A stretch of 64,000 nucleotides of DNA, taken from contig NZ_KE386902.1 in the NCBI RefSeq assembly GCF_000429425.1, positions 423,081-487,080 on the forward strand. The letters run 5' to 3'. This DNA comes from Algoriphagus mannitolivorans DSM 15301. Lineage in GTDB: Bacteria; Bacteroidota; Bacteroidia; Cytophagales; Cyclobacteriaceae. The position numbers and the translations under genes are program-made. Below, piece by piece: positions 54,752 through 63,673 of the stretch; within the stretch, counting starts at the first letter, position 1, and the number at the start of each line of letters is the position of its first letter. The notes under the pieces are model-generated. The model was given only the letters and a program-made list of their open reading frames with translations. It searched no databases and was not told the DNA's origin.

Positions 54752-55204
54752 TTAGCTGAGATTTTCTAAATCATCAAGGTCTTTCGATCGATTAGATGCC
54801 CTTTTAGCCTTTAGCAAATCGTTTTTGTGTAGGGTTCTAATTTGTAGGCCTGCATCCTCATAAATTTTTGATTGTAGGAATGCCTGATCAAAGTCTAGGC
54901 CTTTTACTTCCGTCATAATGTCAATTGCCACTGGAGATTTTCCATAAGAAAAAACGTTCCATTCAGGATGGAATAAAAAATTTGTCTCTGTCATATCAAA
55001 TACGGGCATTCCAAAATGGGAAAATGCTTTTTCTAGCCTCTTGTAATTTTCTTTGGTTTTCCGAACCCAAATGTCCAAGTCACCGGTAGTTCTGGATTAG
55101 CCATGGATGATAACTGAAAATTCTCCAACTAGAATGTATTCTACATTTTGGTTATTTAGGGCATTTAGGAATTCTCTAAAATCTTCTTGAAAAATATTTC
55201 CCAT
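54752..55204 (-). pseudogene. Nucleotidyltransferase-like protein interrupted by one stop codon
   Basis: From ATG 55204 the frame reads 35 residues (…VEYILVGEFSVIIHG), hits TAA at 55099-55097, and continues in the same frame as 'SRTTGDLDIWVRKTKENYKR' to 54752. The GEF(S/A)..(H)G...TGDLDIWV pattern is the start of the AbiEii/DUF6036-type nucleotidyltransferase fold, in which the stop replaces what is usually a Tyr or similar. A single base change would restore a 150-residue protein. It follows the small gene at 55204 with overlapping stop and start, so the two were a pair resembling toxin-antitoxin systems. Confidence 0.8.
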
Positions 55205-55419
55205 TACTTTCTGACCTTGATCTGAAAAAAAGTCTTGTCCATCCTTGGGGGATTTTCTAAATCAAATCCGTATGCAATGCTATTTAAATATTGATGAATT
55301 TGAATTCGTTCTTGCCAAGTCAGAATTCGGTGTTCTTGGCCATAGTTAAATTGCTCAGAAGCATTTCGTGCTTGAAATTTAGTTCTGTCCAGTTTATATT
55401 TTTTAGGAGAATTGCTCAT
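55204..55419 (-). CDS. Small partner of the nucleotidyltransferase pair
   Basis: A 71-residue hydrophilic protein ('LDRTKFQARNASEQFNYGQE', 'WQERIQIHQYLNSIAYGFDL') of the type that precedes nucleotidyltransferase genes in Bacteroidota. Its TAA overlaps the ATG of the pseudogene by one base. No known fold is visible. With the partner broken, it may be left over or act alone. Confidence 0.6.
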   Translation of the reverse strand: MSNSPKKYKLDRTKFQARNASEQFNYGQEHRILTWQERIQIHQYLNSIAYGFDLENPPRMDKTFFQIKVRK

Positions 55420-55435
55420 TAGAATTCAATTTAGG

Positions 55436-55500
55436 GAATTCGATCTAGTAAAATCAATTCTCGAATCTGAAATTCTAATTCCGAAATCCCAAATCCGAAA
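55436..55500. repeat. Simple 'AATTCCGAAATCC'-type intergenic sequence
   Basis: A run of near-repeats such as 'aattctcgaatctgaaattc', 'taattccgaaatcc' and 'caaatccgaaatt'. Similar simple text lies at 46582-46604 and 57700-57735. No function seen. Confidence 0.4.
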
Positions 55501-56580
55501 TTAAAACCTCACCCCAAACTTTTCCCCCAGAGCGGTCAAATCTTGAACCACTGGGTCCAACAAAGGAATTCCTTCTTTCATCCGAATGGTTTCGAGTTCT
55601 CTTTCCGGATCACCGGGGATAATTACTTTCTCGTTCCCAGGAGTAGTTTCCGCAGATCGGAATCTTCGGATCCAATTGTCCATGTGGGATTTGAATTCAT
55701 CAGCCGGGCGAAAGGCATCTACCCGCATGGCTCCAAAAAAGTGACCGATTCCTTCTCCGACTAGATTGGGAAGAGGATCGAGGAAGGCTACAAAAGGAGG
55801 GACCCAAGGACCATAATTTGCCCCGGAAAGGACAGCAGAGAAAATGTCCACAATTGAACCCAAAGCATACCCTTTATGCGAACCGTGCTCCCGGTCACCT
55901 CCTAAAGGCAGCAGTGCTCCTCCGTCTTTGACTCCATTGGCGGAAACGGTGGGATTTCCTGTTTTATCCTGAACCCAGCCACTTGGGGTATCCTGTCCCT
56001 TTCTTTGCAAGATTTCCAGTTTTCCGTTGGCGGCTGTGGTCGTCGCCATATCGGCTACGAAAGCTGGTTCTTCATTAGCCGGAATTGCCACAGAGATTGG
56101 GTTTGTTCCCAAAAGTCTTTCTCTTGAAAAAGTCGGAGCGACTAATGGACTGGCATTGGTCAGAGAAATACCAATCATATCATGCTGCAAAGCCATCATG
56201 GCGTGGTAGCCTGCAATCCCATAATGATTGGAGTTTTTGACAGAAACCCAGCCAGTGCCTACATTTTTGGCTTTTTCTATAGCCACCTGCATCGCAAATG
56301 GAGCAACCACTAGACCGAGTCCGCTATCTCCATCTACCACTGCTGTGGAAGGAGTTTCATAGACGACCTTCATTTGTGGCTTGGGATTGATTCTTCCTTT
56401 TTCCCAAAGTCTCACATAACCTGAAAGTCTAGCCACTCCATGACTATCTACTCCTCTTAGATCTGCAGAAAGCAAAACCTCTGCTCCAATTTTTGCATCT
56501 GCCTCGGGACATCCGATTTTCATCAGCATTTCGAAGGTAAAACGGAAAAGTTGGTCGTAGGAAAAGGTTTGCAAGGCCAT
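55501..56580 (-). CDS. Ldh family oxidoreductase (malate/L-lactate/ureidoglycolate type)
   Basis: The 359-residue protein belongs to the non-Rossmann NAD(P)-dependent Ldh family: 'SADLRGVDSHGVARLSGYV' near residue 30, the conserved 'SVKNSNHYGIAGYHAMMALQ' with the likely catalytic His, and 'LSGANYGPWVPPF'. Known members reduce 2-oxo acids, ureidoglycolate or sulfolactate, so the substrate cannot be fixed here. It lies 56 nt after the ppx/gppA-like gene on the same strand and may be co-transcribed. Cytoplasmic. Confidence 0.9.
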   Translation of the reverse strand: MALQTFSYDQLFRFTFEMLMKIGCPEADAKIGAEVLLSADLRGVDSHGVARLSGYVRLWEKGRINPKPQMKVVYETPSTAVVDGDSGLGLVVAPFAMQVAIEKAKNVGTGWVSVKNSNHYGIAGYHAMMALQHDMIGISLTNASPLVAPTFSRERLLGTNPISVAIPANEEPAFVADMATTTAANGKLEILQRKGQDTPSGWVQDKTGNPTVSANGVKDGGALLPLGGDREHGSHKGYALGSIVDIFSAVLSGANYGPWVPPFVAFLDPLPNLVGEGIGHFFGAMRVDAFRPADEFKSHMDNWIRRFRSAETTPGNEKVIIPGDPERELETIRMKEGIPLLDPVVQDLTALGEKFGVRF

Positions 56581-56636
56581 GGAATTCAGTAATCTTAATA
56601 GGTGTATAAGGATCTAAGCTAAAGAGGGGATTGATT

Positions 56637-57578
56637 TTACTTGACTGGATTTTCTGCAAGTAATCTGGAAACGGCCCCTTCTTTCAGGGAATAATGAGAG
56701 CAGATGATTTCATTCACTGGAACATACCGCAAAATAAACTCAATCAGACAGCTAGCCACTACAATCATATCTACCCGCATGGCGATCATGCCGGGGATCT
56801 TGAGACGCTCTTCCCTATTTTTGGAGATTAACATTTTAAATATCTTTTCAAAATCTTCCCTAGGAAGTTCAAAAACATGCTGCCCGGTGAGTTTGCACTG
56901 GAGCATTGACTCAAAATAGATATCGGTGAGGGTGTCGAAAGTACCAGAAGCACCTACCAGACCTGTGGGTTGATAGCGGCGAATAGCATCCAAAAGAGGC
57001 TGAAGTTTTTCTTCGCAATAAGCCTCCAACTTTTCAACTTCCTCGGGCAATATCGGATCATGGTAATGGTAAGCGTCCAGCAACCGCTGTCCACCAATTT
57101 CGAAGCTTCTTTTCCATAAAACCTCCTGTGAGGTCCCGATGATGAACTCCACCGATCCTCCTCCAATATCCATCATAAGATTCACATGTCCGTTGAGCGA
57201 ACCCGAAAGGCTGATCCCCTCATAAATGAGCTGGGCTTCTTCCTCTCCGGAAATGACATGAATATCAATGCCGATATCTTCTTTGACTTTTGACACAAAG
57301 TCCTGTCCGTTTTCAGCATTCCGGACTGCTGAGGTAGCAAAAGCAAAAACCTGATCGATTTGTTCTCCATCGATCAGGTTTTTGAAATGTTTTAAGGTAT
57401 GAAAAGCTCTTTTTTGAGCATCTGGAGCAAGTTGATTTTGGCTGATTCCACCCTGTCCCAGTTTTACCGGAATTTTCTCTTTATAGATAGTTTTAAAATC
57501 CACACCGTTAAGTTCCACCAATAAGAGATGGAAGGTATTGGTGCCCATGTCTATCACTGCTGCCTTTCGGGTACTCAT
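56637..57578 (-). CDS. Ppx/GppA family phosphatase
   Basis: The 313-residue protein is the short form of the exopolyphosphatase/pppGpp phosphatase family, without the C-terminal HD domain. ASKHA nucleotide-fold motifs are 'AVIDMGTNTFHLLLVE' (7-22), 'ATSAVRNAENG', 'ISGEEEAQLIYEGI', 'NLMMDIGGGSVEFII' and 'LVGASGTFDTL'. Members break down polyphosphate or pppGpp; which one cannot be told from the sequence. Confidence 0.92.
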   Translation of the reverse strand: MSTRKAAVIDMGTNTFHLLLVELNGVDFKTIYKEKIPVKLGQGGISQNQLAPDAQKRAFHTLKHFKNLIDGEQIDQVFAFATSAVRNAENGQDFVSKVKEDIGIDIHVISGEEEAQLIYEGISLSGSLNGHVNLMMDIGGGSVEFIIGTSQEVLWKRSFEIGGQRLLDAYHYHDPILPEEVEKLEAYCEEKLQPLLDAIRRYQPTGLVGASGTFDTLTDIYFESMLQCKLTGQHVFELPREDFEKIFKMLISKNREERLKIPGMIAMRVDMIVVASCLIEFILRYVPVNEIICSHYSLKEGAVSRLLAENPVK

Positions 57579-57743
57579 ATCTTTTCAGCCAAAATTTTTG
57601 GATGGGCGAATATAGAAAGTTTTTGAAAAGTTCAAGGGGCGCCCAATTAATCCTATTCTGGGAATTGCTTAAAAAGCAATAGAATACAGATAGGCAATTT
57701 TCCAATCTTCCAATTTTTCAATTTTCCAATCCAATCAAGGGGC

Positions 57744-57751
57744 TATATTTG
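57744..57751 (+). promoter_or_regulatory. -7 element of the carboxylase gene
   Basis: TATATTTG, a full TAnnTTTG match, 21 nt before the ATG at 57773. No clear TTG box at the right distance; simple AATTTTCCAAT-type repeats lie there instead (57700-57735). Confidence 0.45.
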
Positions 57752-57772
57752 AGGACTCTTTTATAATAAACT

Positions 57773-59356
57773 ATGACAGATCAGAATAAACCCATCTATA
57801 CCTCATCGAGCAACGAACAGAAACTCGAAATTTTAAAACGTAAAAATGAAGAAGCCCTAAAAGGTGGAGGGGACGCCAGAATCGCCGCCCAGCATAAAAA
57901 AGGGAAACTATCGGCCCGGGAGCGGATTGATTTGCTTTTGGACGAAGGCACCTTTCAGGAGATTGACAAATTCGTCATGCACAGATCCAAGGATTTTGGT
58001 CTGGATAAAGAACATTATCTAGGAGATGGTGTAGTAACCGGCTATGGAGAAATCAACGGGCGGTTAGTTTATGTTTTTTCTCAGGATTTCACGGTTTTTG
58101 GTGGATCTCTTTCCGAAACTCATGCAGAAAAAATCTGCAAAATCATGGACATGGCCATGAAAAATGGAGCTCCTGTGATTGGATTGAATGACTCTGGAGG
58201 AGCCAGGATTCAAGAAGGCGTAAATTCCTTGGGAGGCTATGCGGATATTTTTTACCGAAACACCTTGGCTTCCGGTGTGATCCCACAGATTTCTGCGATC
58301 ATGGGGCCTTGTGCAGGGGGAGCCGTTTATTCCCCAGCGATTACGGATTTTATCCTGATGGTGGAAAATACTTCATACATGTTTGTGACAGGACCTAATG
58401 TGGTAAAGACAGTTACTCAGGAAAATGTCACTGCCGAAGAGTTAGGTGGCGCCTCTGCACATAGCACCAAGTCTGGTGTGACTCATTTTGCCTGTGCCAA
58501 TGAAGTAGAAGCACTGAATCACATCAAAAGATTGCTGAGCTACATCCCACAGAATTGCGAGGACCAGGCTCCAGTCTATCCATATGAGCTGAAAAAAGAC
58601 GAGACCCGTAAGATTTTAGATACTTTGGTCCCTGAAAATCCAAACCACCCCTATGATATGCGTGATGTCATTCGGGGGATCGTGGACGAGGAGTCATTCT
58701 TGGAGGTCCATGAAAATTATGCCGACAATATTGTAGTGGGCTTTGCCAGGATCGCAGGCAGAAGTATCGGGATTGTCGGGAATCAGCCCCAATCCATGGC
58801 CGGAGTATTGGATAACCATGCTTCGATCAAAGCCGCCAGGTTTGTGAGATTCTGCGACAGCTTTAATGTTCCCTTGCTAGTATTGGTGGATGTGCCAGGT
58901 TTTTTACCGGGAACTGATCAAGAGTGGAATGGAATTATTGTCAATGGAGCAAAACTGCTCTATGCTTTTTCAGAGGCTACTGTTCCAAGAATCACGGTCA
59001 TTACCCGAAAAGCTTATGGAGGAGCCTATGATGTAATGAACTCCAAGCATATCGGAGCGGACATGAACTATGCCTGGCCAACTGCAGAAATTGCGGTCAT
59101 GGGAGCCAAGGGAGCTTCTGAGATTATTTTCAAAAAGGAAATCGCGGAAGCAGAAGATCCAGAAGCCAAGCTCCAGGAAAAAGTGGATGAATACACGGCC
59201 AAGTTTGCCAATCCTTACAGAGCCGCTCACAGAGGGTTCATAGATGAAGTAATTTTCCCTTCCGAAACCAGAATCAAACTCATCAAAGCCTTCAAAATGC
59301 TGGAAAACAAAGTGGATAAGCTGCCAAGGAAGAAACACGGGAATATTCCGCTTTGA
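57773..59356 (+). CDS. Acyl-CoA carboxylase beta subunit (propionyl/methylcrotonyl type)
   Basis: The 527-residue carboxyltransferase transfers CO2 from carboxybiotin to an acyl-CoA. The crotonase-like N half holds '[20 protein letters not shown]' and '[20 protein letters not shown]' with the oxyanion glycines. The C half has '[18 protein letters not shown]' and '[20 protein letters not shown]'. Length and motifs fit PccB; the residue pattern suggests propionyl-CoA as main substrate, but methylcrotonyl- or broader specificity cannot be excluded. No biotin-carrying alpha subunit is in the window. Confidence 0.93.
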   Translation: MTDQNKPIYTSSSNEQKLEILKRKNEEALKGGGDARIAAQHKKGKLSARERIDLLLDEGTFQEIDKFVMHRSKDFGLDKEHYLGDGVVTGYGEINGRLVYVFSQDFTVFGGSLSETHAEKICKIMDMAMKNGAPVIGLNDSGGARIQEGVNSLGGYADIFYRNTLASGVIPQISAIMGPCAGGAVYSPAITDFILMVENTSYMFVTGPNVVKTVTQENVTAEELGGASAHSTKSGVTHFACANEVEALNHIKRLLSYIPQNCEDQAPVYPYELKKDETRKILDTLVPENPNHPYDMRDVIRGIVDEESFLEVHENYADNIVVGFARIAGRSIGIVGNQPQSMAGVLDNHASIKAARFVRFCDSFNVPLLVLVDVPGFLPGTDQEWNGIIVNGAKLLYAFSEATVPRITVITRKAYGGAYDVMNSKHIGADMNYAWPTAEIAVMGAKGASEIIFKKEIAEAEDPEAKLQEKVDEYTAKFANPYRAAHRGFIDEVIFPSETRIKLIKAFKMLENKVDKLPRKKHGNIPL

Positions 59357-59372
59357 GTTTATCAGTTACTAG

Positions 59373-59386
59373 TTATTGGTTATTGA
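59373..59386. repeat. TTATTGGTTATTGA, inverted partner of the ATAACCA array
   Basis: Two units of the reverse complement of ATAACCA, 12 bp before the four-helix-bundle ATG. With the array at 59763 it brackets that gene in inverted orientation. Confidence 0.6.
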
Positions 59387-59397
59387 AAATTCGAATT

Positions 59398-59766
59398 ATG
59401 GAGATTAGCTCGTTTGAAAACCTAGAGGTATGGAAGAAGGGGAGAGAACTTCGAATTTTCGTTTCTGGACTTTGTAAGAAATTTCCAAGTCAGGAGAAAT
59501 ACGCGCTTACTTCTCAGACTTTGAGATCTTCACGATCAGTTACTAATAACATTGCTGAAGGATTTGGAAGGTTTCACTTTCAAGAAAACATTCAATTTTG
59601 TCGTGTAGCAAGAGGTTCTTTGACAGAGACCTTGGATCATTTGATAATTGCGAGAGAAGAAAACTATATCACAAATGAAGAACTTGGTGATTTCCGAATA
59701 TTATACAATGACACTCTTAAATTGCTAAACGGCTACATAAAGTATCTCAAAAGCCAGTTAAAATAA
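59398..59766 (+). CDS. Four-helix-bundle protein (23S rRNA IVP family)
   Basis: The 122-residue product has the family marks 'FENLEVWKKGRELRIFV', 'YALTSQTLRSSRSVTNNIAE' and 'QFCRVARGSLTETLDHLIIA'. The family was named from proteins encoded in intervening sequences of 23S rRNA genes, but most members, as here, lie free in the chromosome and have no known role. The ATG at 59398 starts the family motif; a frame open to 59353 runs through the repeat and carboxylase stop and is unlikely. The gene is wedged between two inverted heptamer-repeat blocks, which looks like a mobile unit. Confidence 0.88.
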   Translation: MEISSFENLEVWKKGRELRIFVSGLCKKFPSQEKYALTSQTLRSSRSVTNNIAEGFGRFHFQENIQFCRVARGSLTETLDHLIIAREENYITNEELGDFRILYNDTLKLLNGYIKYLKSQLK

Positions 59767-59811
59767 CCAATAACCAATAACCAATAACCAATAACCAATA
59801 ACCAATAACCA
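59763..59811. repeat. ATAACCA tandem repeat, seven perfect copies
   Basis: Seven exact 7-bp units, plus a partial eighth, starting inside the stop codon of the four-helix-bundle gene and ending 14 bp before the M42 peptidase ATG. The 7-bp period makes slippage likely. Confidence 0.9.
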
Positions 59812-59825
59812 ATAACTCAACCTAA

Positions 59826-60893
59826 ATGAAAGAGCCAACTTCCTTTCTCACCACCTATCTCAACAACGCATCCCCAACAGGTTTTGAAGCCTCTGGGCAG
59901 CAGATTTGGTTGGACTATATCCGGCCTTTTGTAGACACTTATTTCACCGACAATTATGGAACTGCCGTGGGAGTAATCAATCCTGAGGCAGAATATAAAG
60001 TTGTCATCGAGGCCCATGCCGATGAGATCAGCTGGTTTGTGAATTACATCAAGGACGATGGGTATATCTATGTTCGCAGAAATGGAGGATCGGATCATAT
60101 GATTGCTCCTTCCATGCGCGTGAACATCCATACTGATAAGGGCATTATTCCTGGAGTATTTGGGTGGCCTGCGATTCATGTTCGGAAAGAGGGAAAAGAA
60201 GATGCGCCTACTTTGGACAATATCTTTATCGATGTCGGAGCAAGATCCAAGGCAGAGGTTGAGGAAATGGGCATCCACGTGGGTTGCGTGATTACTTTTA
60301 AGGATGAGCTCATTGATTTAAATGGGAAGTTCTGGTCAGGACGAGCTTTGGACAATAGAATCGGTGGTTATATGATAGCCCAAGTGGCCAGAAGAATAAA
60401 GGAGTCCAAGAAAAAACTTCCTTTTGGATTGTATGTAGTGAATGCCGTTCAGGAAGAAATTGGACTTCGGGGAGCGGAAATGATTGCTCATCGGATCAAA
60501 CCGAATGTGGCCATAATCACAGACGTTTGTCATGATACGACTGCTCCATTATATAATAAGGTGACCAGTGGAGATCAGACAGCCGGGAAAGGTCCTGTTT
60601 TGACCTATGGAGCTTCGGTTCATAAAAAGCTTTTGGATCTAATCATCGCAACAGCGAAAAAGAAAGATATCCCTTTCCAAAGAGCTGCAGCTTCAAGAAG
60701 TACTGGAACAGACACTGATGCTTTTGCCTATTCAAACGAAGGAGTTCCTTCAGCTTTAATTTCACTTCCCCTGAAATATATGCACACCACAGTGGAAACT
60801 GCCAGCAAGGAGGATATCGAGCAAGTGATTAATTTGATGTATGAGTTTTTGGTCGATTTCGATCCTAGCTTTGATTTCAGGTATATAAGTTAA
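59826..60893 (+). CDS. M42 family aminopeptidase
   Basis: The 355-residue cytoplasmic peptidase belongs to the glutamyl aminopeptidase/endoglucanase-M family, which forms large tetrahedral particles and trims peptides. The two-metal ligands are visible: His64 (with Asp66) in EAHADEISW, Asp176 in RALDNRIGG, Glu210/Glu211 in VQEEIGLRG, Asp233 in 'ITDVCHDTT', and a late His in 'YMHTTVET'. Full length. It directly follows the ATAACCA array, so its ribosome binding region borders the repeat. Confidence 0.93.
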   Translation: MKEPTSFLTTYLNNASPTGFEASGQQIWLDYIRPFVDTYFTDNYGTAVGVINPEAEYKVVIEAHADEISWFVNYIKDDGYIYVRRNGGSDHMIAPSMRVNIHTDKGIIPGVFGWPAIHVRKEGKEDAPTLDNIFIDVGARSKAEVEEMGIHVGCVITFKDELIDLNGKFWSGRALDNRIGGYMIAQVARRIKESKKKLPFGLYVVNAVQEEIGLRGAEMIAHRIKPNVAIITDVCHDTTAPLYNKVTSGDQTAGKGPVLTYGASVHKKLLDLIIATAKKKDIPFQRAAASRSTGTDTDAFAYSNEGVPSALISLPLKYMHTTVETASKEDIEQVINLMYEFLVDFDPSFDFRYIS

Positions 60894-60898
60894 TAGTG

Positions 60899-60947
60899 TA
60901 TTGGTTATTGAGATTAGGTCAAACTTTGGTCTATCCAATAACCAATA
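60899..60947. repeat. Inverted repeat with TATTGGTTATTG arms
   Basis: Arms 60899-60910 and 60936-60947 are perfect 12-bp reverse complements around 25 bp. The same text forms the heptamer array at 59763. It lies between the M42 and BtuF-like genes; no T tract in the proper place. Confidence 0.7.
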
Positions 60948-60966
60948 GCCAGTAACTTTTTTCCCG

Positions 60967-61737
60967 ATGAAATTCACCGACCAACTTGACCGAACGATAT
61001 TACTTCCCAGATCTCCCCAGCGGATCATTTCCTTGGTTCCTTCCCAGACAGAATTGTTGGTAGATTTGGGTTTGGAAGAAAGAATTGTGGGAGTTACTAA
61101 GTTTTGTGTCCATCCTTCTCATCTCAAAAAGACTAAAACTATTGTAGGAGGCACCAAAAATTACCGGATGGAAGTGATCGATTCCTTAAAGCCGGATTTG
61201 ATTTTAGGGAATAAAGAGGAAAACGACCAAAAAGGAATCGAGGAACTGGCAAAGAAGTATCCGGTTTGGATGAGTGATATTTACCATTTGGAAGATGCCC
61301 TAGAAATGATCCAAAGGGTTGGGGAAATCACCGGTACAACTGAAAGTGCAATTCATATTTGCCAGAGAATTAAGGATTCATTTTTTTCTAAAATTCCCTC
61401 AAGAGGAAGCTGCATCTATTTGATATGGAATAATCCCATGATGGCAGCAGGGAAAAACACTTTTATCGACGATTTAATTAGGAGGGCTGGTTTTGAAAAT
61501 TTGGTAACCAAGAACCGGTATCCAGAACTAGATTTGGAGGAAATCCAAAATTCTAAGCCAGACTATATTTTATTAAGCTCAGAACCCTATCCATTCAAAG
61601 AAAAGGAAGTGAAGAGTTTTCAGGCTATTTTTCCTCATTCCAAAATTTTGCTGGTGGATGGAGAGATGTTTTCGTGGTATGGTAGCCGCTTGTTGAAATC
61701 TGCCTCCTACTTCCTTGATTTGGACCAAGCCTTTTGA
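60967..61737 (+). CDS. BtuF-like helical-backbone metal receptor without signal peptide
   Basis: The 256-residue protein has the type III periplasmic-binding fold used for cobalamin and siderophores: 'RIISLVPSQTELLVDLGLEE', 'VIDSLKPDLILGNKEEN' and 'IWNNPMMAAGKNTFIDDLIR'. It begins directly with the fold (MKFTDQLDRTILLPRSPQ), so no export signal is present and it should be cytoplasmic. Such signal-less members occur in Bacteroidota. No ABC transporter genes are adjacent. Ligand unknown. Confidence 0.85.
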   Translation: MKFTDQLDRTILLPRSPQRIISLVPSQTELLVDLGLEERIVGVTKFCVHPSHLKKTKTIVGGTKNYRMEVIDSLKPDLILGNKEENDQKGIEELAKKYPVWMSDIYHLEDALEMIQRVGEITGTTESAIHICQRIKDSFFSKIPSRGSCIYLIWNNPMMAAGKNTFIDDLIRRAGFENLVTKNRYPELDLEEIQNSKPDYILLSSEPYPFKEKEVKSFQAIFPHSKILLVDGEMFSWYGSRLLKSASYFLDLDQAF

Positions 61738-61894
61738 AGGTTCTCTCTAATTAATGAAAAAATGAATCATATTAATTAAACTTTAATAAAAAATTTAATT
61801 AACTTTTCTGCTTCGAAGATGGCTATATATGGAAAGCGAAGGCTCATTCAGTCATCTACGATTTGAAGTGAAAAGTTTAATAACCAAATAAACT

Positions 61895-62659
61895 ATGATA
61901 AAAAAGTTTCTCCTGTTTGGAGCATTTGTGGCTATGGGTGTAGCCTGTGCCCCTAAATCTACTGAAGAAAATGTCGAGACGGCAGAGGAGGTAGTTGTTG
62001 TCCCAGACAACACGTTGACTGAAGATGAAAAATCAGAAGGATGGTTTTTGCTTTTTGACGGGACATCCATGGATGGTTGGAGAGCTTTCAATGGTGATTC
62101 CACTCCACCGAATTGGATCATTGAAGATGGAGCAATGAAAGGACTTGGTGCCACTGGGGGCGAAGATTTTGGGGGAGACATTGTGTTTGGACCAATGGAG
62201 TTCGAGGAATTTGAACTTGAATTCACCTGGAAAATCTCTCCGGGAGGAAATAGTGGGGTCTTTTATCACGTAGTGGAAGGGCCAAAATACAAGGCTCCTT
62301 ATTATACTGGTCCGGAATATCAGGTGATTGATCAGTTAGGATTTGCTCAGCCTCTGGAAAAATGGCAGTCCATCGGTGCAGATTATGCGATGTATGAGCC
62401 GGATTACGAAGGAGCGGTAAAGCCAGCTGGGGAGTGGAACACGTCCAAGATTGTTTTTTCGACTAAAGGATCCAGTTATTGGCTTAATGGAAAGAAAACA
62501 GTAGAGTTTGTACCGTATTCTGAGGATTGGAATACCAGAAGAAACTCAGGAAAGTGGAATGATTTTCCAGATTATAAAATTGCGAAAAAGGGACTAATCG
62601 CCTTGCAGGATCATGGAGATGCTGTATGGTTCAAAAACATCAAAATAAAACCTCTATGA
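61895..62659 (+). CDS. DUF1080 (3-keto-disaccharide hydrolase-like) lipoprotein
   Basis: The 254-residue product has a lipoprotein signal (lipobox GVAC, Cys18), an acidic linker (about 22-50), then a LamG-like DUF1080 sandwich: 'GWFLLFDGTSMDGWRAFNGD', 'EFTWKISPGGNSGVFYHV' and the ending 'GLIALQDHGDAVWFKNIKIK'. The family acts on or binds 3-keto-glycosides, which fits with Gfo/Idh-type sugar oxidoreductases such as the one at 46.6 kb, though they are not linked here. Its TGA overlaps the next ATG (ATGA). Confidence 0.9.
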   Translation: MIKKFLLFGAFVAMGVACAPKSTEENVETAEEVVVVPDNTLTEDEKSEGWFLLFDGTSMDGWRAFNGDSTPPNWIIEDGAMKGLGATGGEDFGGDIVFGPMEFEEFELEFTWKISPGGNSGVFYHVVEGPKYKAPYYTGPEYQVIDQLGFAQPLEKWQSIGADYAMYEPDYEGAVKPAGEWNTSKIVFSTKGSSYWLNGKKTVEFVPYSEDWNTRRNSGKWNDFPDYKIAKKGLIALQDHGDAVWFKNIKIKPL

Positions 62660-63252
62660 AAAAAATAATGATTATGGGGCTATTGCTCCTTATTGCCCAA
62701 GTGACCTTTGCTCAGAAAAAGAAAAAGCTATTCAATAGAAAAGACCTTACCGGATGGGTGATTTACGGAACTGAAAAATGGTACGTGGAAGATGGTTTGC
62801 TGATTTCTGAAAGTGGGCCAGACAAAGGGTATGGTTATTTGGGAACTGAGGAAAATTTTGATGATTTCGAGGTGACTTTGGAATTTAAACAGGAAGCCAA
62901 TGGAAACAGTGGGGTTTTTATCCGGTCCACAGTGGATGGAACGAAGGTTTCTGGTTGGCAAGTAGAGGTTGCACCTCCAGGGCATGATACAGGTGGGATT
63001 TATGAATCCTATGGCAGAGGCTGGTTAATCAAGCCTGATCCGGAAAAAGACAAAGCGCTTAAATTCGGAGAGTGGAATAAAATGAAGATTGTGGTAAAAG
63101 GAAACCGAGTTACTTCCTATTTGAACGGACAGGAGATGGTTGATTTTGTGGATGACAAAATTGGAGAAGGAAAAGGAGGAATTCTGTTACAAATCCATGA
63201 TGGAGGAGGTATAAAGGTATATTGGCGAAATATTGTGGTTAAACCACTTTAA
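62656..63252 (+). CDS. Second DUF1080 family secreted protein
   Basis: The 198-residue product has a signal peptide ending near 'VTFAQ' and a DUF1080 domain: 'LFNRKDLTGWVIYGTEKW', 'EFKQEANGNSGVFIRSTVDG' and 'GGILLQIHDGGGIKVYWRNI'. It is shorter than its neighbour and not lipidated. Start overlap with the previous gene indicates translational coupling; together they may handle the same substrate. The ATG at 62656 is preferred to one at 62626 because it starts the signal peptide. Confidence 0.9.
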   Translation: MKKIMIMGLLLLIAQVTFAQKKKKLFNRKDLTGWVIYGTEKWYVEDGLLISESGPDKGYGYLGTEENFDDFEVTLEFKQEANGNSGVFIRSTVDGTKVSGWQVEVAPPGHDTGGIYESYGRGWLIKPDPEKDKALKFGEWNKMKIVVKGNRVTSYLNGQEMVDFVDDKIGEGKGGILLQIHDGGGIKVYWRNIVVKPL

Positions 63253-63276
63253 TTTTCAGAATAATTAGAAACCCAG

Positions 63277-63307
63277 GCCCTGTAGAGAAGTTCTGCAGGG
63301 CTTTTTT
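63277..63307 (+). terminator. Terminator of the DUF1080 pair
   Basis: GCCCTGTAGA and TTCTGCAGGGC pair with one wobble around a 4-5 nt loop, followed by six T. Confidence 0.85.
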
Positions 63308-63377
63308 GTTTCTGAAAAAATTTATGTTTCATCATCAGCCAGTTACTGGAATTTTAAGGAAATTTCTTGCACTGCTC

Positions 63378-63407
63378 TTGCGTTGAAGAATAATCTCCCG
63401 ATATTTG
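63378..63407 (+). promoter_or_regulatory. rRNA promoter P1
   Basis: TTG (63378-63380, in TCTTGCG), 19 bp, GATATTTG (63400-63407; one mismatch to TAnnTTTG). Same TCTTGCG upstream box as P2, 166 bp before it. Confidence 0.55.
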
Positions 63408-63542
63408 CACTCCCAATCGACGCAAACGGGGTCGAGGGAAAGCGGGAGGCGAGGCGAAAGGAGAGTGGGAAAGCTTTGAAAGTAGAGCATTGACAGGAGA
63501 TTAAAAGCGGAGGAAAAAGAAAAAAAATATTTCAAATTTCTT

Positions 63543-63573
63543 CTTGCGGAGTAAAAAAGATCTCTTACCTTTG
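63543..63573 (+). promoter_or_regulatory. rRNA promoter P2
   Basis: TTG (63544-63546, in TTCTTGCG), 19 bp, TACCTTTG (63566-63573), a full match. An A/T-rich purine tract lies directly upstream (63515-63540), like an UP element. Transcripts would carry a leader of about 190 nt before 16S. Confidence 0.75.
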
Positions 63574-63673
63574 CAACCCTGTTCGGAAGGAACGGGGAAT
63601 CCAAAACAGAAAAACGAGGATGGAATCAGGCCGGAGACGGCGGTTTTCAGACGAATCCGGGGAAGTCCGGAGT

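Noticed and set aside
59763..59811. CRISPR array
   Set aside because: The unit is 7 bp with no spacers; it is a simple tandem repeat.
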